Both the position numbers and the translations under genes were made by a program. A stretch of DNA of 12,713 bases, from positions 1 to 12,713 of the forward strand of contig DVLP01000034.1 of assembly GCA_018715445.1 (NCBI GenBank), read 5' to 3'. The notes beneath the pieces were generated by a model. The model made no database searches and was not told the origin of the DNA. It was given only the letters and a program-made list of their open reading frames with translations. The stretch is from Candidatus Avipropionibacterium avicola (lineage in GTDB: Bacteria > Actinomycetota > Actinomycetes > Propionibacteriales > Propionibacteriaceae). Shown piece by piece: positions 5,085 to 11,138 of this stretch (positions are counted from its first letter, which is position 1; each line of letters starts with the position of its first letter).

Positions 5085-6731
5085 TCAGGCCTCGGCGGCC
5101 AGCGCCTCCTCCAGCTCACCACGGATCTGGTCGCCCCCACCGGAGCGCCAGGCTGACACGGCCTCAGGCCAGTCGCTCACCGGCTTGCGGCCCTGGAGGA
5201 TGTCGTTGACGGTGCTGGAGATCTTCCGATTGAGCCCGGGGCCCTTGGAGACCTCGGTGGCGGAGTAGCGATACAGCGCTGGGTTCTGTGTCGGGTTGAT
5301 CGTGGCCATCCGTTTCATGTGGGCGTGCCACTCCTGGATCACCGACGGATCGTTGGGGTAGTAGCCGACCCGCGGCGGACACACCAGCGAGACCAGGCTC
5401 AGCACGTTCTGGACCCCGTCGGGCGTCTGCACCATGTCGGTGCCGTCCAAGGTGTAGTCGACTCCCTGCTTGCCGTACTGGACGGTGAGGTGCTCGGCAC
5501 TGCCGAACGGGGCGCACAGATAGTCCAACACCTTCAGGACCGCCTCCACCCGATCTTCGTTGCGCTTCGAGATCCCGGCGACCGAGAAGGCCGGGTCGCC
5601 GAGCCGGAAGGTGCCCTCGCCGCCGTTGAATCCCGGCAACGGAAGTCCAGTGACGGTGAACGGTTCGGTGCCGGTGTACTCGCGGGCGTACTGGATCCAG
5701 GTCGGGTAGCTGCCGCTGAACATCACGCTCTGGCCGGCATGCACGCTCTGCTCGGGCTGGAACCCGCTCAGGGTGAAGGCATCGGGACGGACCACGCCAG
5801 CCTCCCACAGCTTCACCCCGGCGTTGAGCAGTTCCTCGTGCTCAGGGACCTCGTACGCACTCACCAGGCCACCGTCCTCCAGACGCCAACCCCTCGGCAG
5901 GCCCAGCATGCTCGCGAGGTAGTCGGTGGGCATGGTGGTCAACGCGTGGACCGAGTCACCCTGATCGGTGAGTTCGACGCAGACATTGAGGAAATCGTCG
6001 AAGTTGGTGATCTGCTCGAGGTCGATGCCCTTCGCCTCGGTGAGCTCCTTGCGGGCCATCAGGATCGGTGACTGCCACATCCCTCGATGGGTGGGGATCC
6101 CGTAGATGGCATTGTTGTGGACCCCGGCCTGCCAACACTCGGTCGGCAGGTTCGCCAGGTTCGGATAGTTCTTGATCGCGTCACCGGACAGGTGCTCGGT
6201 GAGGTCGATCAGCGTGGCCTCCACGAGCTGCGGCAGGCGGGTGACCTTGGCAATCTCCACCACGTCCGGGAGGTCGCCGCCGGCCATGACGGTGGAGAAC
6301 TTCGCCACGTAGTCACCGGCCGGGACCTGGTCGAGCCGAAACTCACTGCCCAGCGCATCGTTCAGGTTCTGCCACCCTTCGTTCCCCGGGGCCGGAGGTC
6401 GCGCCGACATGTAGGTCGCACACATGGCCGACACCGGCTCACCGTCACCGGGCACCTCGGGCACCGAGATCGCCGGGGTGGCCGGATAGTTGATGAAGGC
6501 ATCGGCCGAGCCGTGCTCCCCGACCAGGTCCGGTGTGACGTCGGTGTAGGGCACGTGGGTCGGCAACGGGACCCGGTCGGACACCGGGACGGGGGCGTCG
6601 GACTCCTTGGTACTGCATCCGGCCACCATCGCCGCGGCCGCGGCGATGCCACCTCCGAGCACAGCCCTTCGCGGCAGTGTGAGGGTCGCAGAACGTGTGA
6701 CAGAACGTGAGGTGCTGGCATGGTCGGGCAT
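5085..6731 (-). CDS. ABC-type sugar-binding lipoprotein, large LplA/LipO type, orphan
   Basis: A 548-residue exported solute-binding protein. The N-terminus has a twin-arginine segment (LPRRAVLGG, R21-R22), a hydrophobic alanine-rich stretch and a lipobox VAGC with C39, predicting a membrane-anchored lipoprotein exported by Tat. A proline-rich linker (LPTHVPYTDVTPDL, then INYPATPAISVPEVPGDGEP) precedes the family-1 binding fold, e.g. VMAGGDLPDVVEI and NNAIYGIPTHRG. The length and linker fit the long LplA/LipO-like group that binds oligosaccharides or their breakdown products; the ligand cannot be read from the sequence. An AAAGGAG ribosome binding site lies 9 bases before the ATG. No permease or ATPase genes flank it, which is unusual for this group. 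A promoter and a palindrome lie upstream. The stop is 30 bases before the DUF402 gene. Confidence 0.88.
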   Translation of the reverse strand: MPDHASTSRSVTRSATLTLPRRAVLGGGIAAAAAMVAGCSTKESDAPVPVSDRVPLPTHVPYTDVTPDLVGEHGSADAFINYPATPAISVPEVPGDGEPVSAMCATYMSARPPAPGNEGWQNLNDALGSEFRLDQVPAGDYVAKFSTVMAGGDLPDVVEIAKVTRLPQLVEATLIDLTEHLSGDAIKNYPNLANLPTECWQAGVHNNAIYGIPTHRGMWQSPILMARKELTEAKGIDLEQITNFDDFLNVCVELTDQGDSVHALTTMPTDYLASMLGLPRGWRLEDGGLVSAYEVPEHEELLNAGVKLWEAGVVRPDAFTLSGFQPEQSVHAGQSVMFSGSYPTWIQYAREYTGTEPFTVTGLPLPGFNGGEGTFRLGDPAFSVAGISKRNEDRVEAVLKVLDYLCAPFGSAEHLTVQYGKQGVDYTLDGTDMVQTPDGVQNVLSLVSLVCPPRVGYYPNDPSVIQEWHAHMKRMATINPTQNPALYRYSATEVSKGPGLNRKISSTVNDILQGRKPVSDWPEAVSAWRSGGGDQIRGELEEALAAEA

Positions 6732-6814
6732 GTCGGCTCGCTCCTTTGCTTGGACTCAGGCTGTCGGGTGTGGCCGGATCCAGCAGTGGATCAGCCTCTC
6801 AGCGCTGTCTCGCA

Positions 6815-6844
6815 ACGCTAGGGAGCACGCAGGTGCGGTCGCAA
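6815..6844 (-). promoter_or_regulatory. Candidate promoter of the orphan binding-protein gene
   Basis: On the minus strand TTGCGA (6844-6839) and TAGCGT (6820-6815) are separated by 18 bases. Transcription would start near 6808 and give a leader of about 75 bases with a ribosome binding site (AAAGGAG, 6741-6747 region). The -10 has the same TAGNNT form as other promoters in this window. Confidence 0.5.
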
Positions 6845-6851
6845 CGCACCT
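6831..6851. promoter_or_regulatory. Candidate operator: 21-bp palindrome over the -35 box
   Basis: AGGTGCG (6831-6837) and CGCACCT (6845-6851) are perfect 7-base inverted arms around a 7-base spacer, GTCGCAA. The element covers the proposed -35 hexamer, so a protein bound here would be expected to block the promoter. The nonamer TCGCAACGC also occurs twice (6810-6818 and 6839-6847). The regulator is not encoded in the window. Confidence 0.5.
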
Positions 6852-6905
6852 TACGAGATGGTCGGAAGTGGCCCGTGACTGCTGGATCCCAGCGGACACG
6901 ACACC

Positions 6906-7613
6906 TCAGGCCAACTGGGAGAGCGCAGCCGCCACGGCGAAGCCGACGACCACGCTGAGACCGGCCCAGTTGCGGGCCTTCTCCTTGGCCTCGGGGATCA
7001 TCGAGTCGGTCAGCATCACCAGCAGGGCGCCGGCGGCGAAGCCATTGATGCCGCCCTGGAACTGTGGCGGCGCGGCACGGGCGACGAGGGCACCGCCGAG
7101 GGTGGCGAGCATGCAGACCACGGCCACCACCGCCCACAGGGCCAGGATCGAGCGGCGGGACTTCCCGGCCTCGACCATGTCGGCCGAGGAACCGACACCC
7201 TCAGGCAGGTTGGAGACGAAGATTGCCACCAGCAGGGCGATGCTGATCCCACCACCGGCGGCCAGCCCGATCCCCAGGACGGCCTGCTCGGGGATCCCGT
7301 CGAGCAGGGCCCCCAACGCCAGCGGGAGTCCGGCCGCGCCTCCACCGGCACGGCCACCGATCCGTTCGACCGCGGCATCGGCCAGGAAGAAGGCGAGCGC
7401 GCCCAGCCCGATGCCGATCGCGACCGGGACCGCGCCGGAGGTCTCGAGTCCGTCCTGGGCGAGATCGAAGGCGACGCTGGAGATCAGGGCACCGGCACCG
7501 AAGCCGAGCACGATCCCGATCAGCAGTTTCGGCCAGCGACGCAGCACTCCGAGCGCGGCCCCGAGCAACAACGACGAGGCCGCCACGGCACCCCATCCCA
7601 GCGCCTGCAGCAT
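6906..7613 (-). CDS. ZIP family metal transporter
   Basis: A 235-residue membrane protein of the ZIP family, which moves zinc or other divalent metals into the cytoplasm. About eight hydrophobic helices are visible, with short loops and a glycine-rich stretch at 86-94. The fourth-helix motif is LLDGIPEQAVLGIGL (D105, P108, E109) and the fifth is FVSNLPEGVG (N135, P137, E138). In classical ZIPs both motifs begin with histidine (HNxPEG); here those positions are D105 and S134, so the metal site differs from ZupT-type proteins. It follows the dehydrogenase gene by 28 bases on the same strand, but a TAGGGT hexamer 6 bases before its ATG and the lack of a Shine-Dalgarno suggest its own leaderless transcript. 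The transported metal is uncertain. Confidence 0.88.
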   Translation of the reverse strand: MLQALGWGAVAASSLLLGAALGVLRRWPKLLIGIVLGFGAGALISSVAFDLAQDGLETSGAVPVAIGIGLGALAFFLADAAVERIGGRAGGGAAGLPLALGALLDGIPEQAVLGIGLAAGGGISIALLVAIFVSNLPEGVGSSADMVEAGKSRRSILALWAVVAVVCMLATLGGALVARAAPPQFQGGINGFAAGALLVMLTDSMIPEAKEKARNWAGLSVVVGFAVAAALSQLA

Positions 7614-7619
7614 GGCCCG

Positions 7620-7625
7620 ACCCTA
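7620..7625 (-). promoter_or_regulatory. Candidate leaderless -10 element of the ZIP transporter gene
   Basis: TAGGGT is followed by six bases (CGGGCC) and the ATG at 7613. Immediately upstream, still in the 28-base gap, GCCCG and CGGGC (7627-7640) could form a small hairpin after the dehydrogenase stop codon. It is too short, and lacks a T-run, to call a terminator. Confidence 0.45.
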
Positions 7626-7641
7626 CGCCCGGCAGCGGGCC

Positions 7642-8670
7642 TCAGGGTCGCAATGTGACGATCACCTTGCCGGAGGCACGGGAGTCCTTGGCGATGGTGA
7701 AGGCCTCGCGGGCCTCGGACAGCGGGTACTCGTGGGTGATGACCTGCTCCCAGTGCGGGTTCGCCGCCAACAGCCGTACGGCCTGGTCGATCTCGGTGTC
7801 GAACCGGAAGGTGCCGACCAGCGCCACCTCCTTGGCCACCAGGCTGGCCAGGTCGAAGCCCTGTGGGCCGCCCGGGAGGGAGCCGACCTGCACGATCGTC
7901 CCGCGGCGGGCCGTTGCGGCCAGGCTGGCCGAGAGTGCGGCCGGCGCACCGGTCGCCTCCAGGACGACGTCGTACGACTCGGGCTCGAGGCTGGTCCCGG
8001 CCACGTTGACCGTGTGGTCCACGCCGAGCCCACGGGCGCGCTCGAGGGCGGCGTCGGTGAGGTCGGTGGCGGTCACCGACGCTGTGTCGTGGGTCTGCAG
8101 GGCGGCCATCATGAGCAGCCCGATCGGGCCCGAACCGCTGACCAGCACCCGCTGGCCTCCGAGGTCCGGGCGGTCGATGGCCTGCAGGGCACGGTTGATC
8201 GCGTGCAGCCCGACCGCGAGTGGTTCGGCCAGCACCGCCGTCCGCAGGCCGAGGCCGTCGGGCAGCACCCGCAACTGATCCGGCCGGAAGACCGCATACT
8301 CAGCCATGGCACCCTGGCAGTGAGGTGTGACCGCGGCACTGCCGAGGTAGCTGCCGCCGGGCCACAGGTGCGGCTCGTCGGCGATCCGCTCGTCGCGGGG
8401 GCCGTAGGTCGCGGGATGGACGGTGACCGCCGTGCCCGGGGTGAACTGCCCGGTCGGGTCCTCGGCGACCTCGCCACAGACCTCGTGACCGGCGACCAAG
8501 GGCTCGGTGATGACGAAGTTGCCGACCCGTCCGTCGAAGGCGTAGTGCAGGTCGGAGCCGCAGATCCCGGCATGGACCATCCGGACCAGGACCTCACCGT
8601 CCGCCGGCACCGGAGTGGGCCACTCCTCGACACCGAAGTCACCGGGACCGCGCATCACCAGAGCCTGCAT
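7642..8670 (-). CDS. idnD: Zinc-type medium-chain dehydrogenase, L-idonate 5-dehydrogenase-like
   Basis: A 342-residue medium-chain dehydrogenase/reductase. L-idonate 5-dehydrogenase oxidises L-idonate to 5-keto-D-gluconate with NAD(P). HAGICGSDLHYAFDGRVGNF (34-52) followed by GHE at 61-63 closely follows the IdnD pattern. C37, H62, E63 and E149 are the catalytic-zinc candidates, and GSGPIG at 179-184 is the nucleotide-binding loop. The lobe that in E. coli IdnD carries the structural-zinc cysteines reads HPATYGPRDERIADEPHLW here and has none. A GGAGGAG ribosome binding site six bases before the ATG fixes the start; longer readings lack support. It diverges from a sugar ABC operon, suggesting it oxidises what that system imports. 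A different polyol or sugar-acid substrate is possible. Confidence 0.85.
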   Translation of the reverse strand: MQALVMRGPGDFGVEEWPTPVPADGEVLVRMVHAGICGSDLHYAFDGRVGNFVITEPLVAGHEVCGEVAEDPTGQFTPGTAVTVHPATYGPRDERIADEPHLWPGGSYLGSAAVTPHCQGAMAEYAVFRPDQLRVLPDGLGLRTAVLAEPLAVGLHAINRALQAIDRPDLGGQRVLVSGSGPIGLLMMAALQTHDTASVTATDLTDAALERARGLGVDHTVNVAGTSLEPESYDVVLEATGAPAALSASLAATARRGTIVQVGSLPGGPQGFDLASLVAKEVALVGTFRFDTEIDQAVRLLAANPHWEQVITHEYPLSEAREAFTIAKDSRASGKVIVTLRP

Positions 8671-8680
8671 GGGCCACTCC

Positions 8681-8691
8681 TCCACTGTGGA
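8681..8691. promoter_or_regulatory. Short palindrome overlapping the dehydrogenase ribosome binding site
   Basis: TCCACTGTGGA is a perfect inverted repeat around one central base. It overlaps the ribosome binding site (8677-8683) in the dehydrogenase leader. TCCACTG recurs at 8810-8816, at the predicted start of the divergent transcript. Short and possibly fortuitous. Confidence 0.3.
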
Positions 8692-8701
8692 CGACGGCTT
8701 G

Positions 8702-8707
8702 AGCCTA
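8702..8707 (-). promoter_or_regulatory. Candidate -10 element of the idonate-type dehydrogenase
   Basis: The minus strand reads TAGGCT, placing a transcription start near 8695 and a leader of about 25 bases that contains GGAGGAG. No good -35 is visible, so an activator or a weak promoter is possible. Confidence 0.35.
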
Positions 8708-8713
8708 CTGGGC

Positions 8714-8725
8714 GGAACCGGTTCC
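8714..8725. promoter_or_regulatory. Candidate operator: perfect 12-bp palindrome
   Basis: GGAACCGGTTCC is self-complementary and lies just upstream of the dehydrogenase -10, in the spacer where a repressor could block polymerase. It is also 56 bases from the -35 of the divergent ABC operon. Its regulator is unknown. Confidence 0.4.
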
Positions 8726-8780
8726 CGGCGATGGTTCGGCCACCCTGCGTCACGACACTGTTTCAGCCGGGCCGAATCAC

Positions 8781-8810
8781 TTGACCTCCACGGACGGCGC
8801 CACATACTGT
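8781..8810 (+). promoter_or_regulatory. Candidate promoter of the sugar ABC operon
   Basis: TTGACC (8781-8786) matches the -35 consensus at five of six positions. After 18 bases comes TACTGT (8805-8810), with the conserved T, A and final T of a -10 box. Transcription would start near 8817, giving a leader of about 108 bases before the ATG at 8925. Confidence 0.55.
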
Positions 8811-8822
8811 CCACTGCAATCT

Positions 8823-8833
8823 GTTGCTGCAAC
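8823..8833. promoter_or_regulatory. Candidate operator just downstream of the ABC operon start point
   Basis: GTTGC, one base, GCAAC: a perfect 11-base palindrome immediately after the predicted transcription start, a common place for LacI- or GntR-type repressor sites. TTGC/GCAA half-sites are usual for LacI-family operators, but the element is short. Confidence 0.4.
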
Positions 8834-8892
8834 CGCACGACCCATCGCTGACACTGCCCGTCGCGTTGACGGCGGAGGCATGACCTCACACC

Positions 8893-8906
8893 ACAGGCCT
8901 GCCTGT
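8893..8906. promoter_or_regulatory. 14-bp palindrome in the ABC operon leader
   Basis: ACAGGC, two bases, GCCTGT: perfect 6-base arms four bases before the GAAAGGA ribosome binding site (8911-8917). It could be a DNA operator. As RNA, a 2-base loop is too tight, so a hairpin would lose its inner pairs. Confidence 0.35.
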
Positions 8907-8924
8907 CTGCGAAAGGAACTCATC

Positions 8925-10226
8925 ATGACCGCACAGTTCACCCGTCGTACGGTGCTGGCGACCGGAGCCTCGGTTGCCCTGCTCTCGGCGTGCAGCAACA
9001 CCGGCCCGGCCGGTGGGGACGGCGACGACCCGCTGGCGACCGACATCGAGATCGGGGTGCTGCCCGCCGAGGGCACGTCCGGCTTCAGCTTCATCGAGAG
9101 CATCGGTGAGTCCATCGCCAACGACCACCCCGGCGCGAAGTTCACCTACACCTTTGCCAACTCCAAGGTGCGCCCGATGATGGAGCAGCGTTGGCGCAGT
9201 GGCAACGCCCCCGACATCGACTACTACGTGTTCAACGCCCAGGTCCCGCAGTCGCGTGAGTTCGAGGACCAGCTGCTGGACCTGACCCCGTACATGGACG
9301 AGGAGGTCGAGGCCGGCGGCACCTGGGGCGACTCCTTCCTCGAGGGCACCAAGGCGGTCACCATCCGCGACGGCAAGCAGTTCGGCGTCGTCACCGACGG
9401 ACACCTGCTGGCCCTGTTCTACAACAAGAAGATCTTCGACGAGATGGGCCTCAGCGCCCCCACCACCTGGGACGAGTTCATCGACGCCGGCGAGAAGCTC
9501 AAGGAGGGCGGCATCGCCCCGGTGGCGGTGACCGGCATGTACGAGCCGTACATGGGGATGTGGATCGACAAGCTGTTCATGCGCGAGGTCGGCTACCAGA
9601 AGTCGTACGACGCCGCCTACAGCGGTGACTACTCCGACCCGGGCTTCCTCACCGCTGCGCAGAAGGTGCAGGACATGCGCGACCGCGGCTTCCTGATGGA
9701 CGGCTTCCAGGGCATCGACTTCACCCCGACCCAGATCGAGTTCTTCCAGGGCAAGGCCGGCATGATCCTGATGGGGACCTGGCTGAGCGGGGAAATGGTG
9801 GACTCGATCCCCGAGGACTTCCAGCTCGCGGTGACCGCCTTCCCGACGGTGCCCGGTGGCGCCGGCGACCAGGAGGCCGCCCTGTCGCACAACAACATCC
9901 TGGCGATCAACAAGGAGAGCAAGGCCACCGAGTTGGCGCTCGAGTTCGCCCGTCGCTTCACCAGCAAGGCCGAGCAGACCCGCCGCGCGCAGGAGGTCGG
10001 CACCGTCTCGCAGGTCAAGGACGTCCCGACCCCGGAGGGCGTCGAGGGATTGGGGGACCTGCTGGACAGCACCAAGGAACTCAATGTGCGCTACTACGGG
10101 TTGGAGTACTCGCCGGACCGGATGACGGCGTACTACCGCGAGGTGGCGAAGTTGTTCTTCGGGGAGCAGGACGCCGAACAGTTCGTCACCGCGCTCGGCG
10201 AGGCCATGAAGCGCATCCCCAACTGA
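8925..10226 (+). CDS. Sugar ABC transporter substrate-binding lipoprotein (CUT1 type)
   Basis: A 433-residue family-1 solute-binding protein that would capture a sugar or glycoside at the cell surface and deliver it to the two permeases encoded next. FTRRTVLATGASVALLSAC is a twin-arginine-like signal (R7-R8) ending in a lipobox with C23 as the lipidated residue. The mature part shows family features such as KQFGVVTDGHLLALFYNKKI, PTTWDEFIDAGEKLKEGGI and GKAGMILMGTWLSGEM. A GAAAGGA ribosome binding site 7 bases before the ATG fixes the start. An in-frame ATG at 8880 has its purine stretch too close and would lengthen the signal peptide. The stop is 19 bases before the first permease. The ligand is not evident; the divergent idonate-type dehydrogenase hints at a sugar acid, polyol or related compound. 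Confidence 0.92.
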   Translation: MTAQFTRRTVLATGASVALLSACSNTGPAGGDGDDPLATDIEIGVLPAEGTSGFSFIESIGESIANDHPGAKFTYTFANSKVRPMMEQRWRSGNAPDIDYYVFNAQVPQSREFEDQLLDLTPYMDEEVEAGGTWGDSFLEGTKAVTIRDGKQFGVVTDGHLLALFYNKKIFDEMGLSAPTTWDEFIDAGEKLKEGGIAPVAVTGMYEPYMGMWIDKLFMREVGYQKSYDAAYSGDYSDPGFLTAAQKVQDMRDRGFLMDGFQGIDFTPTQIEFFQGKAGMILMGTWLSGEMVDSIPEDFQLAVTAFPTVPGGAGDQEAALSHNNILAINKESKATELALEFARRFTSKAEQTRRAQEVGTVSQVKDVPTPEGVEGLGDLLDSTKELNVRYYGLEYSPDRMTAYYREVAKLFFGEQDAEQFVTALGEAMKRIPN

Positions 10227-10245
10227 CCCGTCGGAGGACCCTTCC

Positions 10246-11124
10246 ATGGACCGAGCTCGGCGGAAACTGATCATTCCGTTCCTGGCCCCGGGTCTGCTCT
10301 TCGTCGCCGTGTTCTTCATGGTGCCGGCCGTGCAGACCGTCTACATCTCCTTCACCGACTGGTACGGGACCTTCCGTACCAACACCTTCGTGGGCTGGAA
10401 GAACTACGCCAGCCTGGCCGGGGACGCCCTGTTCCTGCAGTCAATCCGCAACACCTTCGTCTACTTCGCGGTGTCGTTGGTGCTGCTGTTCCCGGCGGCG
10501 TTGTTCATCTCGTGGGCGCTGCAACGGGTGAAGCGGGGCCGCAACTTCTTCCAGTTCATGATCTTCGCCCCCGCCGTGCTGTCGGTGGCGGTGGCCGGCG
10601 TGATGTGGAAGTTCATCCTGAACCCCAACTTCGGACTGGTGAACCAGGTGCTGCGGGCGGTGGGCCTCGACTCACTGGCCCGGCCCTGGCTCGGTGATCC
10701 GTCGACCGCGCTGCTGAGCATCGTGGTGACGATCATCTGGCACGGGATCGCGACCTGGATCATCCTGATGATGGCCGGCATGGACCGGATCCCGGCCGAG
10801 ATGCGCGAGGCGGCCCTGGTCGACGGCGCCTCGGAATGGCGGGCCTATGTCCGGATCACCCTGCCCCTGCTGTGGCCGGTGCTCAGCACCCTGCTGGTGC
10901 TGTGGTTCATCCAGGCGTTCCAGGCCTTCGCCTTCATCTACGTGATGACCCAGGGCGGGCCGCTCGGCTCGACCGAGGTGATGGGCACCTACATGTACAA
11001 GATGGCCTTCGAGGGGCGGATGTTCGGATCGGGATCGGCGATGGCCGTGGTGATGACGGCGATCGTGTTGTCGGTGAGCGTGCTGGGACGCTGGCTGCTC
11101 AAGAGCGAAGACATCGAGTACTGA
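10246..11124 (+). CDS. Sugar ABC transporter permease, MalF/UgpA type
   Basis: A 292-residue inner-membrane permease, one of two forming the channel of this CUT1 importer. About six membrane helices are visible: first at 9-30, others near 70-93, 103-121, 155-178 and 205-232, last near 264-284. The cytoplasmic EAA loop that docks the ATPase is intact: EAALVDGASEWRAYVRITLP at 188-207, with G194. GGPLGSTEVMGTYMYKMAF in the C-terminal third is typical of MalF-like subunits. It starts 19 bases after the binding-protein stop with a GGAGG ribosome binding site 8 bases from the ATG, and ends 14 bases before the second permease, so all three are one operon. Confidence 0.95.
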   Translation: MDRARRKLIIPFLAPGLLFVAVFFMVPAVQTVYISFTDWYGTFRTNTFVGWKNYASLAGDALFLQSIRNTFVYFAVSLVLLFPAALFISWALQRVKRGRNFFQFMIFAPAVLSVAVAGVMWKFILNPNFGLVNQVLRAVGLDSLARPWLGDPSTALLSIVVTIIWHGIATWIILMMAGMDRIPAEMREAALVDGASEWRAYVRITLPLLWPVLSTLLVLWFIQAFQAFAFIYVMTQGGPLGSTEVMGTYMYKMAFEGRMFGSGSAMAVVMTAIVLSVSVLGRWLLKSEDIEY

Positions 11125-11138
11125 GGAGGCCTGGACCG

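Larger units (their letters stand above)
6776..6889. repeat. 12-bp inverted repeat bracketing the binding-protein promoter
   Basis: GGATCCAGCAGT (6776-6787) recurs as its exact reverse complement ACTGCTGGATCC (6878-6889), with 90 bases between the arms. The promoter and palindrome of the 5085-6731 gene lie in that interval. The left copy also starts a small local hairpin: GATCCA, GCAG loop, TGGATC (6777-6792), which falls in the predicted mRNA leader. No coding region is seen in this gap. Confidence 0.6.

Noticed and set aside
6732..6905. Riboswitch or small RNA in the 174-base gap before the orphan binding protein
   Set aside because: The palindromes fit DNA operators around a promoter better. 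I recognise no riboswitch core, and the only leader hairpin is 6 base pairs.
6607..8784. Very long plus-strand open frame (over 700 codons) opposite the binding protein, ZIP transporter and dehydrogenase
   Set aside because: Low-complexity translation rich in Ala/Pro/Arg/Ser, no domain, and three well-supported genes lie on the other strand. A long antisense frame is expected in GC-rich DNA.
8880..8924. Upstream in-frame ATG for the second binding protein
   Set aside because: Only one base separates its GGAGG from the ATG and it would add 15 residues before a twin-arginine signal. The ATG at 8925 has a properly spaced GAAAGGA.
8886..10319. Long minus-strand open frame opposite the sugar-binding protein gene
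   Set aside because: Biased composition (many Val/Leu/His/Asp runs), no motifs, and the sense strand encodes an obvious lipoprotein with signal peptide and ribosome binding site.
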